Source: Sphingobacterium sp. SRCM116780 (GTDB lineage Bacteria > Bacteroidota > Bacteroidia > Sphingobacteriales > Sphingobacteriaceae). Taken from it: 64,000 bases of DNA. How positions within the stretch are numbered: the stretch's first letter is position 1; each line of letters starts with the position of its first letter. Below, piece after piece: positions 47,948 through 55,832 of the stretch. The translations under genes were made by a program, and so were the position numbers. The notes under the pieces are model-generated. The model was given only the letters and a program-made list of their open reading frames with translations. It was not told the origin of the DNA and did no database searches. The DNA is taken from positions 1,922,001 through 1,986,000 of the forward strand of contig NZ_CP090446.1 in assembly GCF_021442025.1 (NCBI RefSeq), read 5' to 3'.

Positions 47948-48430
47948 TTATTTATTACTTAATGCATAATCAATAAAACTATCTATGAAGTCACTGAAAG
48001 AATCTTCCGTTTTTTTATAATAAATTTCATCTCCATTTTCATTTGTATAAATCTTATTTTCATCATACTTGTAAATTGAAGGGTTATCTCCTTCTCCAAT
48101 AAAGAAAAAGAAACAATTACTTCCGTTAAAATCAGCAAAAGCAAAATATGGTCTTAGCTTCAAATCAATACTTTCCATACTCTCCTTTATATTTTGTTGT
48201 CGCCAATTTAGATATTTTGCTTCTGAACTCCAACCATCTATAATCTGTTCAGTTTTTCCTCCTAAATATAAGAATTCTTTATAGGCCTGAGGAAATTTGA
48301 TAGTGAACCATTGTTCTAATTTTTCAATTTCTACCTCGGATATTCCTTCATTTTCAAATCTTCCTACTTTAGGATTATTTTTCATTTTGGTTAAATATTG
48401 TATTTCCATCATATCAATTTTTAAGCTCAT
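47948..48430 (-). CDS. SMI1/KNR4 (SUKH) family protein, immunity type
   Basis: The product has 160 residues. EIEKLEQWFTIKFPQAYKEF, LYLGGKTEQI, YFAFADFNGSNCFFFFIGEG and DSFSDFIDSFIDYAL are SUKH features (the E..L...P..Y..FL core, then the GDG-like turn). SUKH proteins are broad immunity proteins against nuclease and other toxins. An AAGGA box lies just before the chosen ATG at 48430. No toxin is next to it here, so it is likely an orphan immunity gene. Confidence 0.85.
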   Translation of the reverse strand: MSLKIDMMEIQYLTKMKNNPKVGRFENEGISEVEIEKLEQWFTIKFPQAYKEFLYLGGKTEQIIDGWSSEAKYLNWRQQNIKESMESIDLKLRPYFAFADFNGSNCFFFFIGEGDNPSIYKYDENKIYTNENGDEIYYKKTEDSFSDFIDSFIDYALSNK

Positions 48431-48448
48431 TGGGAATCCTTAATTTCA

Positions 48449-48637
48449 TTATCTTTTCCGTTCATAGCAATTATATCTTTGTAAATCAGAAATATCAGCA
48501 GTATCAGATTTTTGGATCAATTTTGAAGTACAAATCTCATCTATTCCAATGTGATGATACCCTACAAAAAGAGCTTTATCAACAATTGGAAAATCGTTTA
48601 TTTTATCATTTTTTAAAGTATTTTTAAAAACAACTTC
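48449..48637 (-). pseudogene. in-frame continuation beyond the stop of the 48638 lipoprotein
   Basis: After the TAA at 48638-48640 the same frame stays open for 62 codons (EVVFKNTLKNDKINDFPIVD, ALFVGYHHIGIDEICTSKLI) to TAA at 48449-48451. It has no Met start. It may be the lost end of a 219-residue protein cut by a nonsense change. Confidence 0.4.
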
Positions 48638-49108
48638 TTATTTTATATTTCTAGCTTCTATAGGATCGCCAAGGTGAAATGTTCCATATCTACTATAAAC
48701 AGTATATTTATCCTTACTAAATTTTACATATTCCTTTTTATCTAATAGATTAAAATGGTCTCCAGGAAGAGTTGGAGAAAAATAAATGAATTTATCGTCT
48801 TCAAAATAACTGGAATTGATTATTTTGAAGGATTTCTGATCAATAATATCTTTCACACGAACTTCCTTATCTAAAGAGTAGATATAAACAAAATTGTAAA
48901 ATTCATAATAGTTATTTGCTTTCAATTTTTCTTGTTTCATCGGGTGACGATCTTTTGCCTTTAGTCTCACATAAACCTCATCATCCTTATCAATAAAAAT
49001 TAGACTGTCTTTATTTGTTGTACAGTCTTGGCATTCTTTTAGGTTGTTCCCACAAGAAATATAAACAAATAAAGAAGCTAAAAGAGCTATTTTCGTTGAA
49101 TTTTCCAT
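48638..49108 (-). CDS. DKNYY-like lipoprotein (possibly truncated)
   Basis: The product has 156 residues. The signal ends in VYISC, a lipobox. The body (KSFKIINSSYFEDDKFIYFS, KFSKDKYTVYSR) has the DKNYY-family rhythm of short D-K-x-x-Y/V-Y units seen in envelope or immunity proteins. The frame continues past its stop as noted for 48449-48637. Function unknown. Confidence 0.5.
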   Translation of the reverse strand: MENSTKIALLASLFVYISCGNNLKECQDCTTNKDSLIFIDKDDEVYVRLKAKDRHPMKQEKLKANNYYEFYNFVYIYSLDKEVRVKDIIDQKSFKIINSSYFEDDKFIYFSPTLPGDHFNLLDKKEYVKFSKDKYTVYSRYGTFHLGDPIEARNIK

Positions 49109-49182
49109 ATAGAGGATATTGTTTTGGTGGATGTGTTGCTATTATTATAGAAGCTTAATAATAAAGGTTATATCGTCAATAA

Positions 49183-49662
49183 CTATTCGATGATTTTGTA
49201 TTTTTTAAGAAAATCAAGCTTTGTTTTAACCAGTGGCAGTTGAGAAAGCTTTTTATTATCTGTTCTATATAGTTTAAACCAATCATTATGATTAGTTACA
49301 TAAGCCGAATCAATATATAAAGTAAGTACTGATTCATTATCATCAGTGGGATCTTGAACTACCATACCAATAACTTTATTTTTATATAATAAATCATATC
49401 TAATAAGTTCTTTCGAATCCCAAATAACTTTTACTGGAAACACACCCTTATCTGTAATTAGGGTATCATAGGTAAAGGTTAAAATAATATTTGCATCATT
49501 TTCGAATGAATAATGATAATAATCTTTGAAGATGATTGTATCTTTAACGTTATTTTCCTTAAGTATGGAATCCTGATGCGGCGCATCCTGCTTAATCTTC
49601 TGGTTATTCCTAGAATCAAAAGAACAGATTATTAACAGTACGACTAAGCTAAGTATTTTCAT
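49183..49662 (-). CDS. small lipoprotein, immunity-like paralogue
   Basis: I start at 49662 (MKILSLVVLLIICSFDSRNN), giving 159 residues; the longer frame adds 15 codons without signal character. The lipobox is LIIC. Body: YYHYSFENDANIILTFTYDT, GMVVQDPTDDNESVLTLYID, DWFKLYRTDNKKLSQLPL and a YKIIE end. It is a paralogue of 47031-47511 and of 50287-50706; the latter is coupled to a GH19-like gene. Probably an orphan immunity lipoprotein. Confidence 0.7.
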   Translation of the reverse strand: MKILSLVVLLIICSFDSRNNQKIKQDAPHQDSILKENNVKDTIIFKDYYHYSFENDANIILTFTYDTLITDKGVFPVKVIWDSKELIRYDLLYKNKVIGMVVQDPTDDNESVLTLYIDSAYVTNHNDWFKLYRTDNKKLSQLPLVKTKLDFLKKYKIIE

Positions 49663-50130
49663 GACCTTGTTTAAAATTTCACTAAAGATAAATTTAATTT
49701 CGCTCACTATCTAGCCCCATATTTCGCTTATATATAAATATGTAATGATTATGCTACTTCTTCACTTATTTCATTATAAAAGGCCTTTAGAGTAGCACTT
49801 TTTGGTTTATTGCTCGCTCTTTTAGTGGTCAATAAAAATAGAGACTACCTCTAGAAATTCTGCAAAGAGAAAATGGTTGAGAGCTTTAGATTCTGTATGA
49901 CAGAAAAAGGATTAAGTATTTGTCGGGCTGTATTTCGGGCTGGATACCTTGGTTTTCAAAAGATGACTGAAGAAGTGCTCTTTTGGAACAATAAACCAGA
50001 AGAGTGTTCATGGTGGTTTGCACTTCTACTTCTATTCTCAACTCATCTACTTGTTTCTCTGTCTACTTTAATCATAATCTCCATGAGAAGATATGTCTTA
50101 GATGCATTAAAGGTTTTTACTTTCTCACAA
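49663..50130. repeat. duplicated decayed intergenic block
   Basis: The block 49663-50010 matches 47512-47830 in order: CCCCATATTTCG, ATGATTATGCTAC, TTGCTCGCTCTTT/AGTGGTCAATA and TGTATTTCGG/GCTGGA, each diverged. It follows the paralogous lipoproteins, so the duplication unit was gene plus flank. An open frame at 49873-50169 is not conserved in the other copy and is not called. Confidence 0.6.
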
Positions 50131-50134
50131 AAAA

Positions 50135-50165
50135 GCCTTCAGAAAGTTAGACACTTTCTGAAGGC
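50135..50165 (-). terminator. intrinsic terminator of the 57767-50287 gene run
   Basis: GCCTTCAGAAAGT (50135-50147) pairs with ACTTTCTGAAGGC (50153-50165), a perfect 13-base stem with 5-base loop and six Ts on the minus strand. It follows the lipoprotein stop by about 120 bases. Confidence 0.85.
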
Positions 50166-50286
50166 ATAGTAAAATAATCTCTTAAAAAATCGTTTATTTC
50201 TGAGAAGCTATATTTTAAAAAGTCTGATGATGAAATGAGATCGAAAAATCGCTATTATTATGTTATAAATGCTATATGACAAACAA

Positions 50287-50706
50287 TTATTCGATGATTT
50301 TGTATTTTTTAAGAAACTCAAGTTTTGTTTTAGTCAATGACAATTGTGAGAGCTGTTTATTATCTGTTCTATACAATTTAAACCAATCATTATTATTAAT
50401 TGTAAAAGTCGAATCAATGTCTAAACTAATTATTGAAGTTTTATCATCAGTAGGATCCTCAATTACCATACCCATAACTTTATCTTTGTATGATAAATGA
50501 TATATATTTGATTTTTTATGATCTAAAAAATGTTTAATTAAAAAAAAGCCTTTATCTGTAATTAATGTGTCATAATTAAAGCTCAAGACAATATTTTCAT
50601 TATTCTCTAATGAATAATAATAGCTTCTATCCTTGATTTTATCTTTATTGTCTTTACAAGATACAAGAACTAAGAATAGTATTGATATTTTTAATATTTG
50701 GTTCAT
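50287..50706 (-). CDS. lipoprotein coupled to the GH19-like gene, candidate immunity
   Basis: The product has 139 residues. The signal ends LFLVLVSC, a lipobox, so it is anchored in the envelope. The body (YYYSLENNENIVLSFNYDTL, MGMVIEDPTDDKTSIISLDI, DWFKLYRTDNKQLSQLSL) matches the paralogues at 47031 and 49183. The ATG overlaps the GH19-like stop as ATGA, so the two are co-translated. A periplasm-facing lipoprotein made with a wall hydrolase is the expected form of an immunity protein, but no immunity family was recognised. Confidence 0.75.
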   Translation of the reverse strand: MNQILKISILFLVLVSCKDNKDKIKDRSYYYSLENNENIVLSFNYDTLITDKGFFLIKHFLDHKKSNIYHLSYKDKVMGMVIEDPTDDKTSIISLDIDSTFTINNNDWFKLYRTDNKQLSQLSLTKTKLEFLKKYKIIE

Positions 50707-51902
50707 TGTTTTAGCGAATTTAACCGTCTGTCTACAAAGTTAATAATTTGATAATCTATTTTATCATACATTTCTTTTATTTTTGGCCTACCCGCTTTAG
50801 TATGAAGTTCTAAAAATCTCGTGTAGCCCAAGATTGCCTCTTTTGTGTCCCTTTTTACTCCAAAATATGGATCCTCAGGAGAAGCAGGATCATGCCATAA
50901 ACCCCAAGCACAACAGGCTTTTTGTATATTGAAACAAGCACTTGTACGAAAATTAAAAATTGGATTTACCAGTCTTTTATCTAAAACTTTTGCAGCCTTT
51001 ATATAGTATTCCACACGTTTATCAAAATGATTAAACCCACCATTGACTTTAAAAGCTATATAAATAAAATCATTTATATCCGCATCGTCATTTAATTTTG
51101 TTCTTATTGACCAGAACCATCCTCCTGAATCTAAGTAATATGGGAGATCATTAACTTTATTTTTATTACTTGTTGTACTTGTAAAATCAATATTAGGAAG
51201 ATCTTTTTTCTTATATTCTTCATAGCCTACATAATTTTCTTTTCCTGTGAGTTGCATACATCCCCTACCTTTGAATCCACCGTAAGCGGTATCGGAGACT
51301 CCATTTTCTGTCTTAATTCTAAAAGCTTCTGTTTCAGATAAAACCTGACCGAAAAAAGAAATTTTTCGTAAAGGAGTATTTATTTCATATCTATCGAAAG
51401 TAGCATTCAGGTCTTTTATATATTTCTGTGCTGTTTTTGCAGGCACTCCCATTTGTGACAAATGATTTGCTGTTAATTTTGTTTCAAAAGAAGTTGAATA
51501 ATCGGTTTTCAAATTGATATCAAAATTATCAGATCTTTTTGAAATCCCATTAACTGCAATTAAAACATAATACTTATTCTTTTCATTAGTAAATATATTA
51601 CTGCTGGAATATCTATCAAGATTAAATTTCACTCTTGAAATCCCATTTGAAATTTTCACTTGTTTGCTAAAACCTTCAAAATAGAATCCTAAAGACTCTG
51701 CTTTAAATAAAGATAAAATTCCCTCAGAACTATTAAGTCCTTTTGCTTCTACTTCAAATTCCAAATTTATTAATCCCTCCTCTTCTTTAAATGATAAAAA
51801 TTTTATATGTAAGATTTTTTCAGATGGATTTTCTACACCTTCTGTATTACTAAGTCCTAATGGTTTTATTCCTGGAACCCCTAATGGTTTTATAATACTC
51901 AT
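50703..51902 (-). CDS. GH19-like muramidase/chitinase-fold protein
   Basis: The product has 399 residues without signal peptide. It opens MSIIKPLGVPGIKPLGLSNT, a doubled IKPLG motif, then a beta-rich N-terminal domain to about 130. The catalytic domain has ISFFGQVLSETEAF with E190, the place of the GH19 catalytic Glu in QVAHESGGF. GGFKGRGCMQLTGKENY has GRG at 212-214, the family signature, and DSGGWFWSIRTKLND follows. It most likely cleaves peptidoglycan (lysozyme-like) or chitin. Lack of a signal and presence of an envelope lipoprotein partner suggest delivery by another machine or by lysis. It follows the 1245-aa gene with a terminator-like hairpin in between. Confidence 0.75.
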   Translation of the reverse strand: MSIIKPLGVPGIKPLGLSNTEGVENPSEKILHIKFLSFKEEEGLINLEFEVEAKGLNSSEGILSLFKAESLGFYFEGFSKQVKISNGISRVKFNLDRYSSSNIFTNEKNKYYVLIAVNGISKRSDNFDINLKTDYSTSFETKLTANHLSQMGVPAKTAQKYIKDLNATFDRYEINTPLRKISFFGQVLSETEAFRIKTENGVSDTAYGGFKGRGCMQLTGKENYVGYEEYKKKDLPNIDFTSTTSNKNKVNDLPYYLDSGGWFWSIRTKLNDDADINDFIYIAFKVNGGFNHFDKRVEYYIKAAKVLDKRLVNPIFNFRTSACFNIQKACCAWGLWHDPASPEDPYFGVKRDTKEAILGYTRFLELHTKAGRPKIKEMYDKIDYQIINFVDRRLNSLKQ

Positions 51903-51932
51903 TTTTTTAATTTTTAAATGTTAACAAAATAG

Positions 51933-51956
51933 AAATGGTGGTTTTTACCACCATTT
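51933..51956 (-). terminator. terminator-like hairpin between the 1245-aa and GH19-like genes
   Basis: AAATGGTGG (51933-51941) and CCACCATTT (51948-51956) form a perfect 9-base stem with a 6-base loop. The downstream T tract on the minus strand is weak (TCTATTTTG). It may lower expression of the two downstream genes relative to the 1245-aa gene. Confidence 0.55.
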
Positions 51957-51968
51957 CCTTCAATTAAT

Positions 51969-54900
51969 TTAGCCTAACGTACTTGTCGTACCTGGTAGAG
52001 ACAGCATAACTGCATCTACAGGTGCTCCAAAAGCACTTACGGTTTCCAATTCCTTCGGATTTTCACAGTTCTCCGGATTATCTTCAGGGAAAATCGGTAA
52101 TGCATCTTCCACTTCAAGACCTGCAGATTTTGCCTGCAATATGGTCAAGGTTGTTGGTACACGTGTAATCCAGAATTTTCCTTGTGGAACGCCGGTAGGT
52201 TCACGCATTTCATCCACAATCGATAGGTATAACGGATCACCAATAACAGGCACTATCCCGCCATTCCAGATTCTTCCGGTATTCATAAAGAACTGTACTG
52301 CATCTTCAAAGCCTGGTTTTACAGTGACAATGACACGTGCCATACCTGCCTGTAAAAAACTACGGAACAATGGATTCAGCTCTTCTGACATATACAGATC
52401 TTTCCAATGGTTTTTATTTGCCCAATAGTAAGGATAAAAGGTATAATCCATTACATTCCATTCAAAAGCCTGTTCCATAAATTTGGCAAGAGCGGTGTAC
52501 TGATCCAGATTGTCCCCAAACTTCATGCTAAAGCTTGTCATATTTTGACCATCATCGACAGACATTGCTGATCCAAGGGAATTGTAATTCTGCAACAGAT
52601 AAGCTATACAGTTATGTTTTAAGATATTGGATTCTGTACTGCGGTAGAATATGGCCGCTTTTTCCTGATTCTGTCTTTCCTGTTCCGCTGCCTGTTCATT
52701 AACTGCTACCTGTTCATCGCGGAAGCTTTGATATTCCGCTTCATAAGCTTCAATAATTTTAGCGAATTGCTCTTTCTTCCAATTCGTGATATACTCGTCA
52801 CTTAACACACAATCCACCGTTATTGCAAAGCTAAACTCCGCCACATTACTACCAGAAACGCTAAAAACATTACTTCCCTTTAAGCTTAATCCGCTTTTTT
52901 CTTCGGTTCCGCTCATTGCATCTTCATAATTCTTGAAGTTATATTCTCCTCCTGCCAAATCACTAAATTTTATAGAACTTGGTCTCGTATAATATCCTTC
53001 AAGCCAGCTGGATCTATTGTCTTCTCTAGTGGTTCGCCAAGTTATGGTATAGCTTTTTCCAATATAATCGTCCGGTATCTGAAAAGCTGTATCACCAAAT
53101 AAACCATTATCTTCATTGTGAGGGGCACCATTTGCCTGATGGCTGACTTCGGTATTTGGTTTAAGGTTATCCAAAACAACTCCATAATGATCAGCCCAGT
53201 AGGCTAGAATACTTTCATCTTTGGCCGCATTTTTCATCGTAAAAGGAAAAGGTGCTTTTCTTGGATCTATAGGCTCCGTGAGTGTTTTCTTTACTGATTT
53301 TGTCGCCAAAGTGTGAAGTCTCGCAGGTTCCGGAATCATAAACTCAAACATCATCCTCTTTCCGTAGTTGAAGATCTGATTTTTCATTTTCTTATCCACC
53401 CAGCGGTAAACTCCTGAAATATGCTGCGGACGGGTTTCAGGGGTATTCGTTCCGATCACTTTACCACGGTTATCATATTCATGGACATTGGTCTCTGTAT
53501 ATTCTTTGATGATCTTTTCTACACGTTCCTCTGAAATCTTCGTCAACACACTTTCTAGCGCTCGCTCTGTAATTTCTTGAGATTTTGCGACAGCCTGTCT
53601 GGTACTATCCTGCTGTGCACTGTTACTTGCATAACTGCCACCAGCTTCAAAATACCAGGTTCCCGATTTACCAAATCTGGTATCGGCATCATAGCTTTGC
53701 TCTTTTTCCAGTTGGCGTGCCACTTCAGTCTGCATATCGGCTCTGGATGTTTTAGTGGTATCGGAAAGCTTTTCTATTTCCTGACTTTTGGATGTACTGG
53801 TTGTAATTTCCGAATATTCTCTGGATGTCGAGGATTTATGTCTCAGCTCACTGGCCATCACATTTTCAATATTGGAAATTTCACCCGGCACATAGGCATG
53901 AATACTTTGTTCTACCTTTAAATAATCAGCAATTCCCAAACGTTTTACGCCAAAATGTTTAGGCTGGAAAACTGAGGGTGATTCTGACGATGTATCCGTT
54001 GAATCCTGAGGTTTGATTATATTCAAAATACCACTCAAATCGGCATCATCAGCTACTGAAGCAAAATCCAACATACCTTCACATCCGTTATCAAACCAGG
54101 CATGTATGTTTATATAGCCTATATTCTCGCTATAATCAAGGATTATTGGTGGAATTGTTATTTTCCCATCAGAAACAGCAATGTTATAATGTGTTTCTTC
54201 CTGAGGAATAAGACCATTGCCAATTGTAATTTTTATAGATGAAACTGACCAGGAACTATCTTCAACGGTGAAACCAAAATATAGAGACTTTATCCTGACG
54301 AAGGAACTAATTTTCTGTACCCGCAAATAATAGCTGTTTGGAAATACTTGCGCGCTTTCCGCCATAGGGATTAATACACCTCCAATATTCGCAAATTGTC
54401 TTTGGGGTAGCGTTTGAAGCGATAATGCTTGTGAAAAATTTTCAGAAATTCCGCTGTTTAATTTTGTTATTACAGCTTCAAAAGTTGAATATATAGCATT
54501 CAATGACAGGGTAAAACCGCTGATCTCGGTCAATGTCGGTGAAATCACCTGAATGTCCATTTCGGTATCTGGATTTTGGGAGATGTACGTCTTTAAATCT
54601 TCACCATAATTGGTGAATAACTCCACAAATAAAGCAAAAGAGGTTGCTGTCAGTTTATTCTTTAAAACTGTCAGATCAATTTCTTTATTGAAAACAAATT
54701 CAAACAGAGGAATATTCAGCGGAGCAACGCTTTGATACGCCGCTGCTTTTTCAGCTTCTGTCGTCTGATCCGTAAAGCCCGCTTCTACCGCTCTGATCTC
54801 ACTTTCGTATCTGTTCTTTTCTGGCTGTATACTGGCCTGATAAGCGGAATACTGCGTGTTATACGAGGCATTATAGGCAATAGTATACTCTTTTCGAGCA

Positions 54901-55706
54901 TTTTCCAGCTCGCTTTTAAGTACCTCCTGTGCATCTTTTTTCATCAAACTGTCGGAAGTTCCAACTTCGATATTTGCCATATTGGTCAGCTGATTTTGCT
55001 CCGCTACCGATAAAGTTCTACTGTTAGCATATTTTATACTGGCACCTCCAATGGTACTTTGATTCACGGTAAATGGAATTCCATTATTCTCTGTTGTGGT
55101 ATGCAGCACTAAAGCATCAGGAAAGACAATTGCTGCTGTTGCTGCTTTTACTCGAAAATCTTCACCATTGATTTTGATGGTTTCTTCGGTTCTCTCCAAT
55201 GAATCGGCATCCAGGTAGTGAATCGCTTTGAGGATCTGAATGATCACTTCTTTTACTTGAAAATCATGCTGTGTTACAGTCTGATAGATCATATTGTCCC
55301 AAAGGATCTTCTGCTGTGCAATAGTCTCATCTGCATTCAGACCTGAAGTTTTGGCACTCCACTCTGATGTAGCCTTATTGATAGCACCCATTGTAATTTC
55401 TTCTCTTCTACAAAGGCTTTTTCCCAGACTGGATAATGCCGGATATAGGTTTTCCAGTTTTATATCTGATTTAAAATCTTCTGGAACAGTAAAATCCTTA
55501 GAAGCTCTTTCTAATGCTGTAAATTTTGTAATACCATCAGTTGTAGCTCCCGCTTCTAAAATGGCATCAAAAAAGCCTTTTATCCCTTCTACATCCGGAC
55601 GGTGGATAAAGCCCAGATTTTCTTTTCTTGTTTCTGTTAATTGCGGGCTTCGTAAACCTGCTAAACGAAAAAGTGTTTGTGATGCGTTATTATTATTTGT
55701 ACTCAT
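51969..55706 (-). CDS. 1245-residue protein of unknown function
   Basis: No signal peptide (MSTNNNNASQTLFRLAGLRS). Regions seen: a helical N-terminal half with a coiled coil around residues 260-310, a beta segment, then PKHFGVKRLGIADYLKVEQS and YVPGEISNIENVMASELRHK at about 585-625. A long Ser/Thr/Glu-rich coiled segment follows, then HISGVYRWVDKKMKNQIFNY and KRMMFEFMIPEPARLHTLA at about 760-790. The C-terminal third has YYWANKNHWKDLYMSEELNP and a smooth non-enzymatic end. I do not recognise a family. Size, lack of a signal and neighbours suggest a structural or carrier protein for the surface-repeat protein and GH19-like enzyme. Confidence 0.8.
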   Translation of the reverse strand: MSTNNNNASQTLFRLAGLRSPQLTETRKENLGFIHRPDVEGIKGFFDAILEAGATTDGITKFTALERASKDFTVPEDFKSDIKLENLYPALSSLGKSLCRREEITMGAINKATSEWSAKTSGLNADETIAQQKILWDNMIYQTVTQHDFQVKEVIIQILKAIHYLDADSLERTEETIKINGEDFRVKAATAAIVFPDALVLHTTTENNGIPFTVNQSTIGGASIKYANSRTLSVAEQNQLTNMANIEVGTSDSLMKKDAQEVLKSELENARKEYTIAYNASYNTQYSAYQASIQPEKNRYESEIRAVEAGFTDQTTEAEKAAAYQSVAPLNIPLFEFVFNKEIDLTVLKNKLTATSFALFVELFTNYGEDLKTYISQNPDTEMDIQVISPTLTEISGFTLSLNAIYSTFEAVITKLNSGISENFSQALSLQTLPQRQFANIGGVLIPMAESAQVFPNSYYLRVQKISSFVRIKSLYFGFTVEDSSWSVSSIKITIGNGLIPQEETHYNIAVSDGKITIPPIILDYSENIGYINIHAWFDNGCEGMLDFASVADDADLSGILNIIKPQDSTDTSSESPSVFQPKHFGVKRLGIADYLKVEQSIHAYVPGEISNIENVMASELRHKSSTSREYSEITTSTSKSQEIEKLSDTTKTSRADMQTEVARQLEKEQSYDADTRFGKSGTWYFEAGGSYASNSAQQDSTRQAVAKSQEITERALESVLTKISEERVEKIIKEYTETNVHEYDNRGKVIGTNTPETRPQHISGVYRWVDKKMKNQIFNYGKRMMFEFMIPEPARLHTLATKSVKKTLTEPIDPRKAPFPFTMKNAAKDESILAYWADHYGVVLDNLKPNTEVSHQANGAPHNEDNGLFGDTAFQIPDDYIGKSYTITWRTTREDNRSSWLEGYYTRPSSIKFSDLAGGEYNFKNYEDAMSGTEEKSGLSLKGSNVFSVSGSNVAEFSFAITVDCVLSDEYITNWKKEQFAKIIEAYEAEYQSFRDEQVAVNEQAAEQERQNQEKAAIFYRSTESNILKHNCIAYLLQNYNSLGSAMSVDDGQNMTSFSMKFGDNLDQYTALAKFMEQAFEWNVMDYTFYPYYWANKNHWKDLYMSEELNPLFRSFLQAGMARVIVTVKPGFEDAVQFFMNTGRIWNGGIVPVIGDPLYLSIVDEMREPTGVPQGKFWITRVPTTLTILQAKSAGLEVEDALPIFPEDNPENCENPKELETVSAFGAPVDAVMLSLPGTTSTLG

Positions 55707-55832
55707 TCTTTTATTTTTTTAAATTTTTAGACATAGTTTTACCTGTTGACCTGATTGCAGATCAATTTTTAAGGGTAAAAATTTATTTGTTAATGTGCCT
55801 GGATCAAGAGGAACTCTCTTGTCTCTAAAAGC

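Noticed and set aside
48430..48627. 65-codon plus-strand ORF
   Set aside because: It is antisense to the better supported in-frame tail of the minus-strand lipoprotein and has no recognisable character.
49873..50169. 98-codon plus-strand ORF
   Set aside because: It lies in a duplicated block whose other copy (47660-47830) does not keep the frame; its 3' part runs into a terminator stem.
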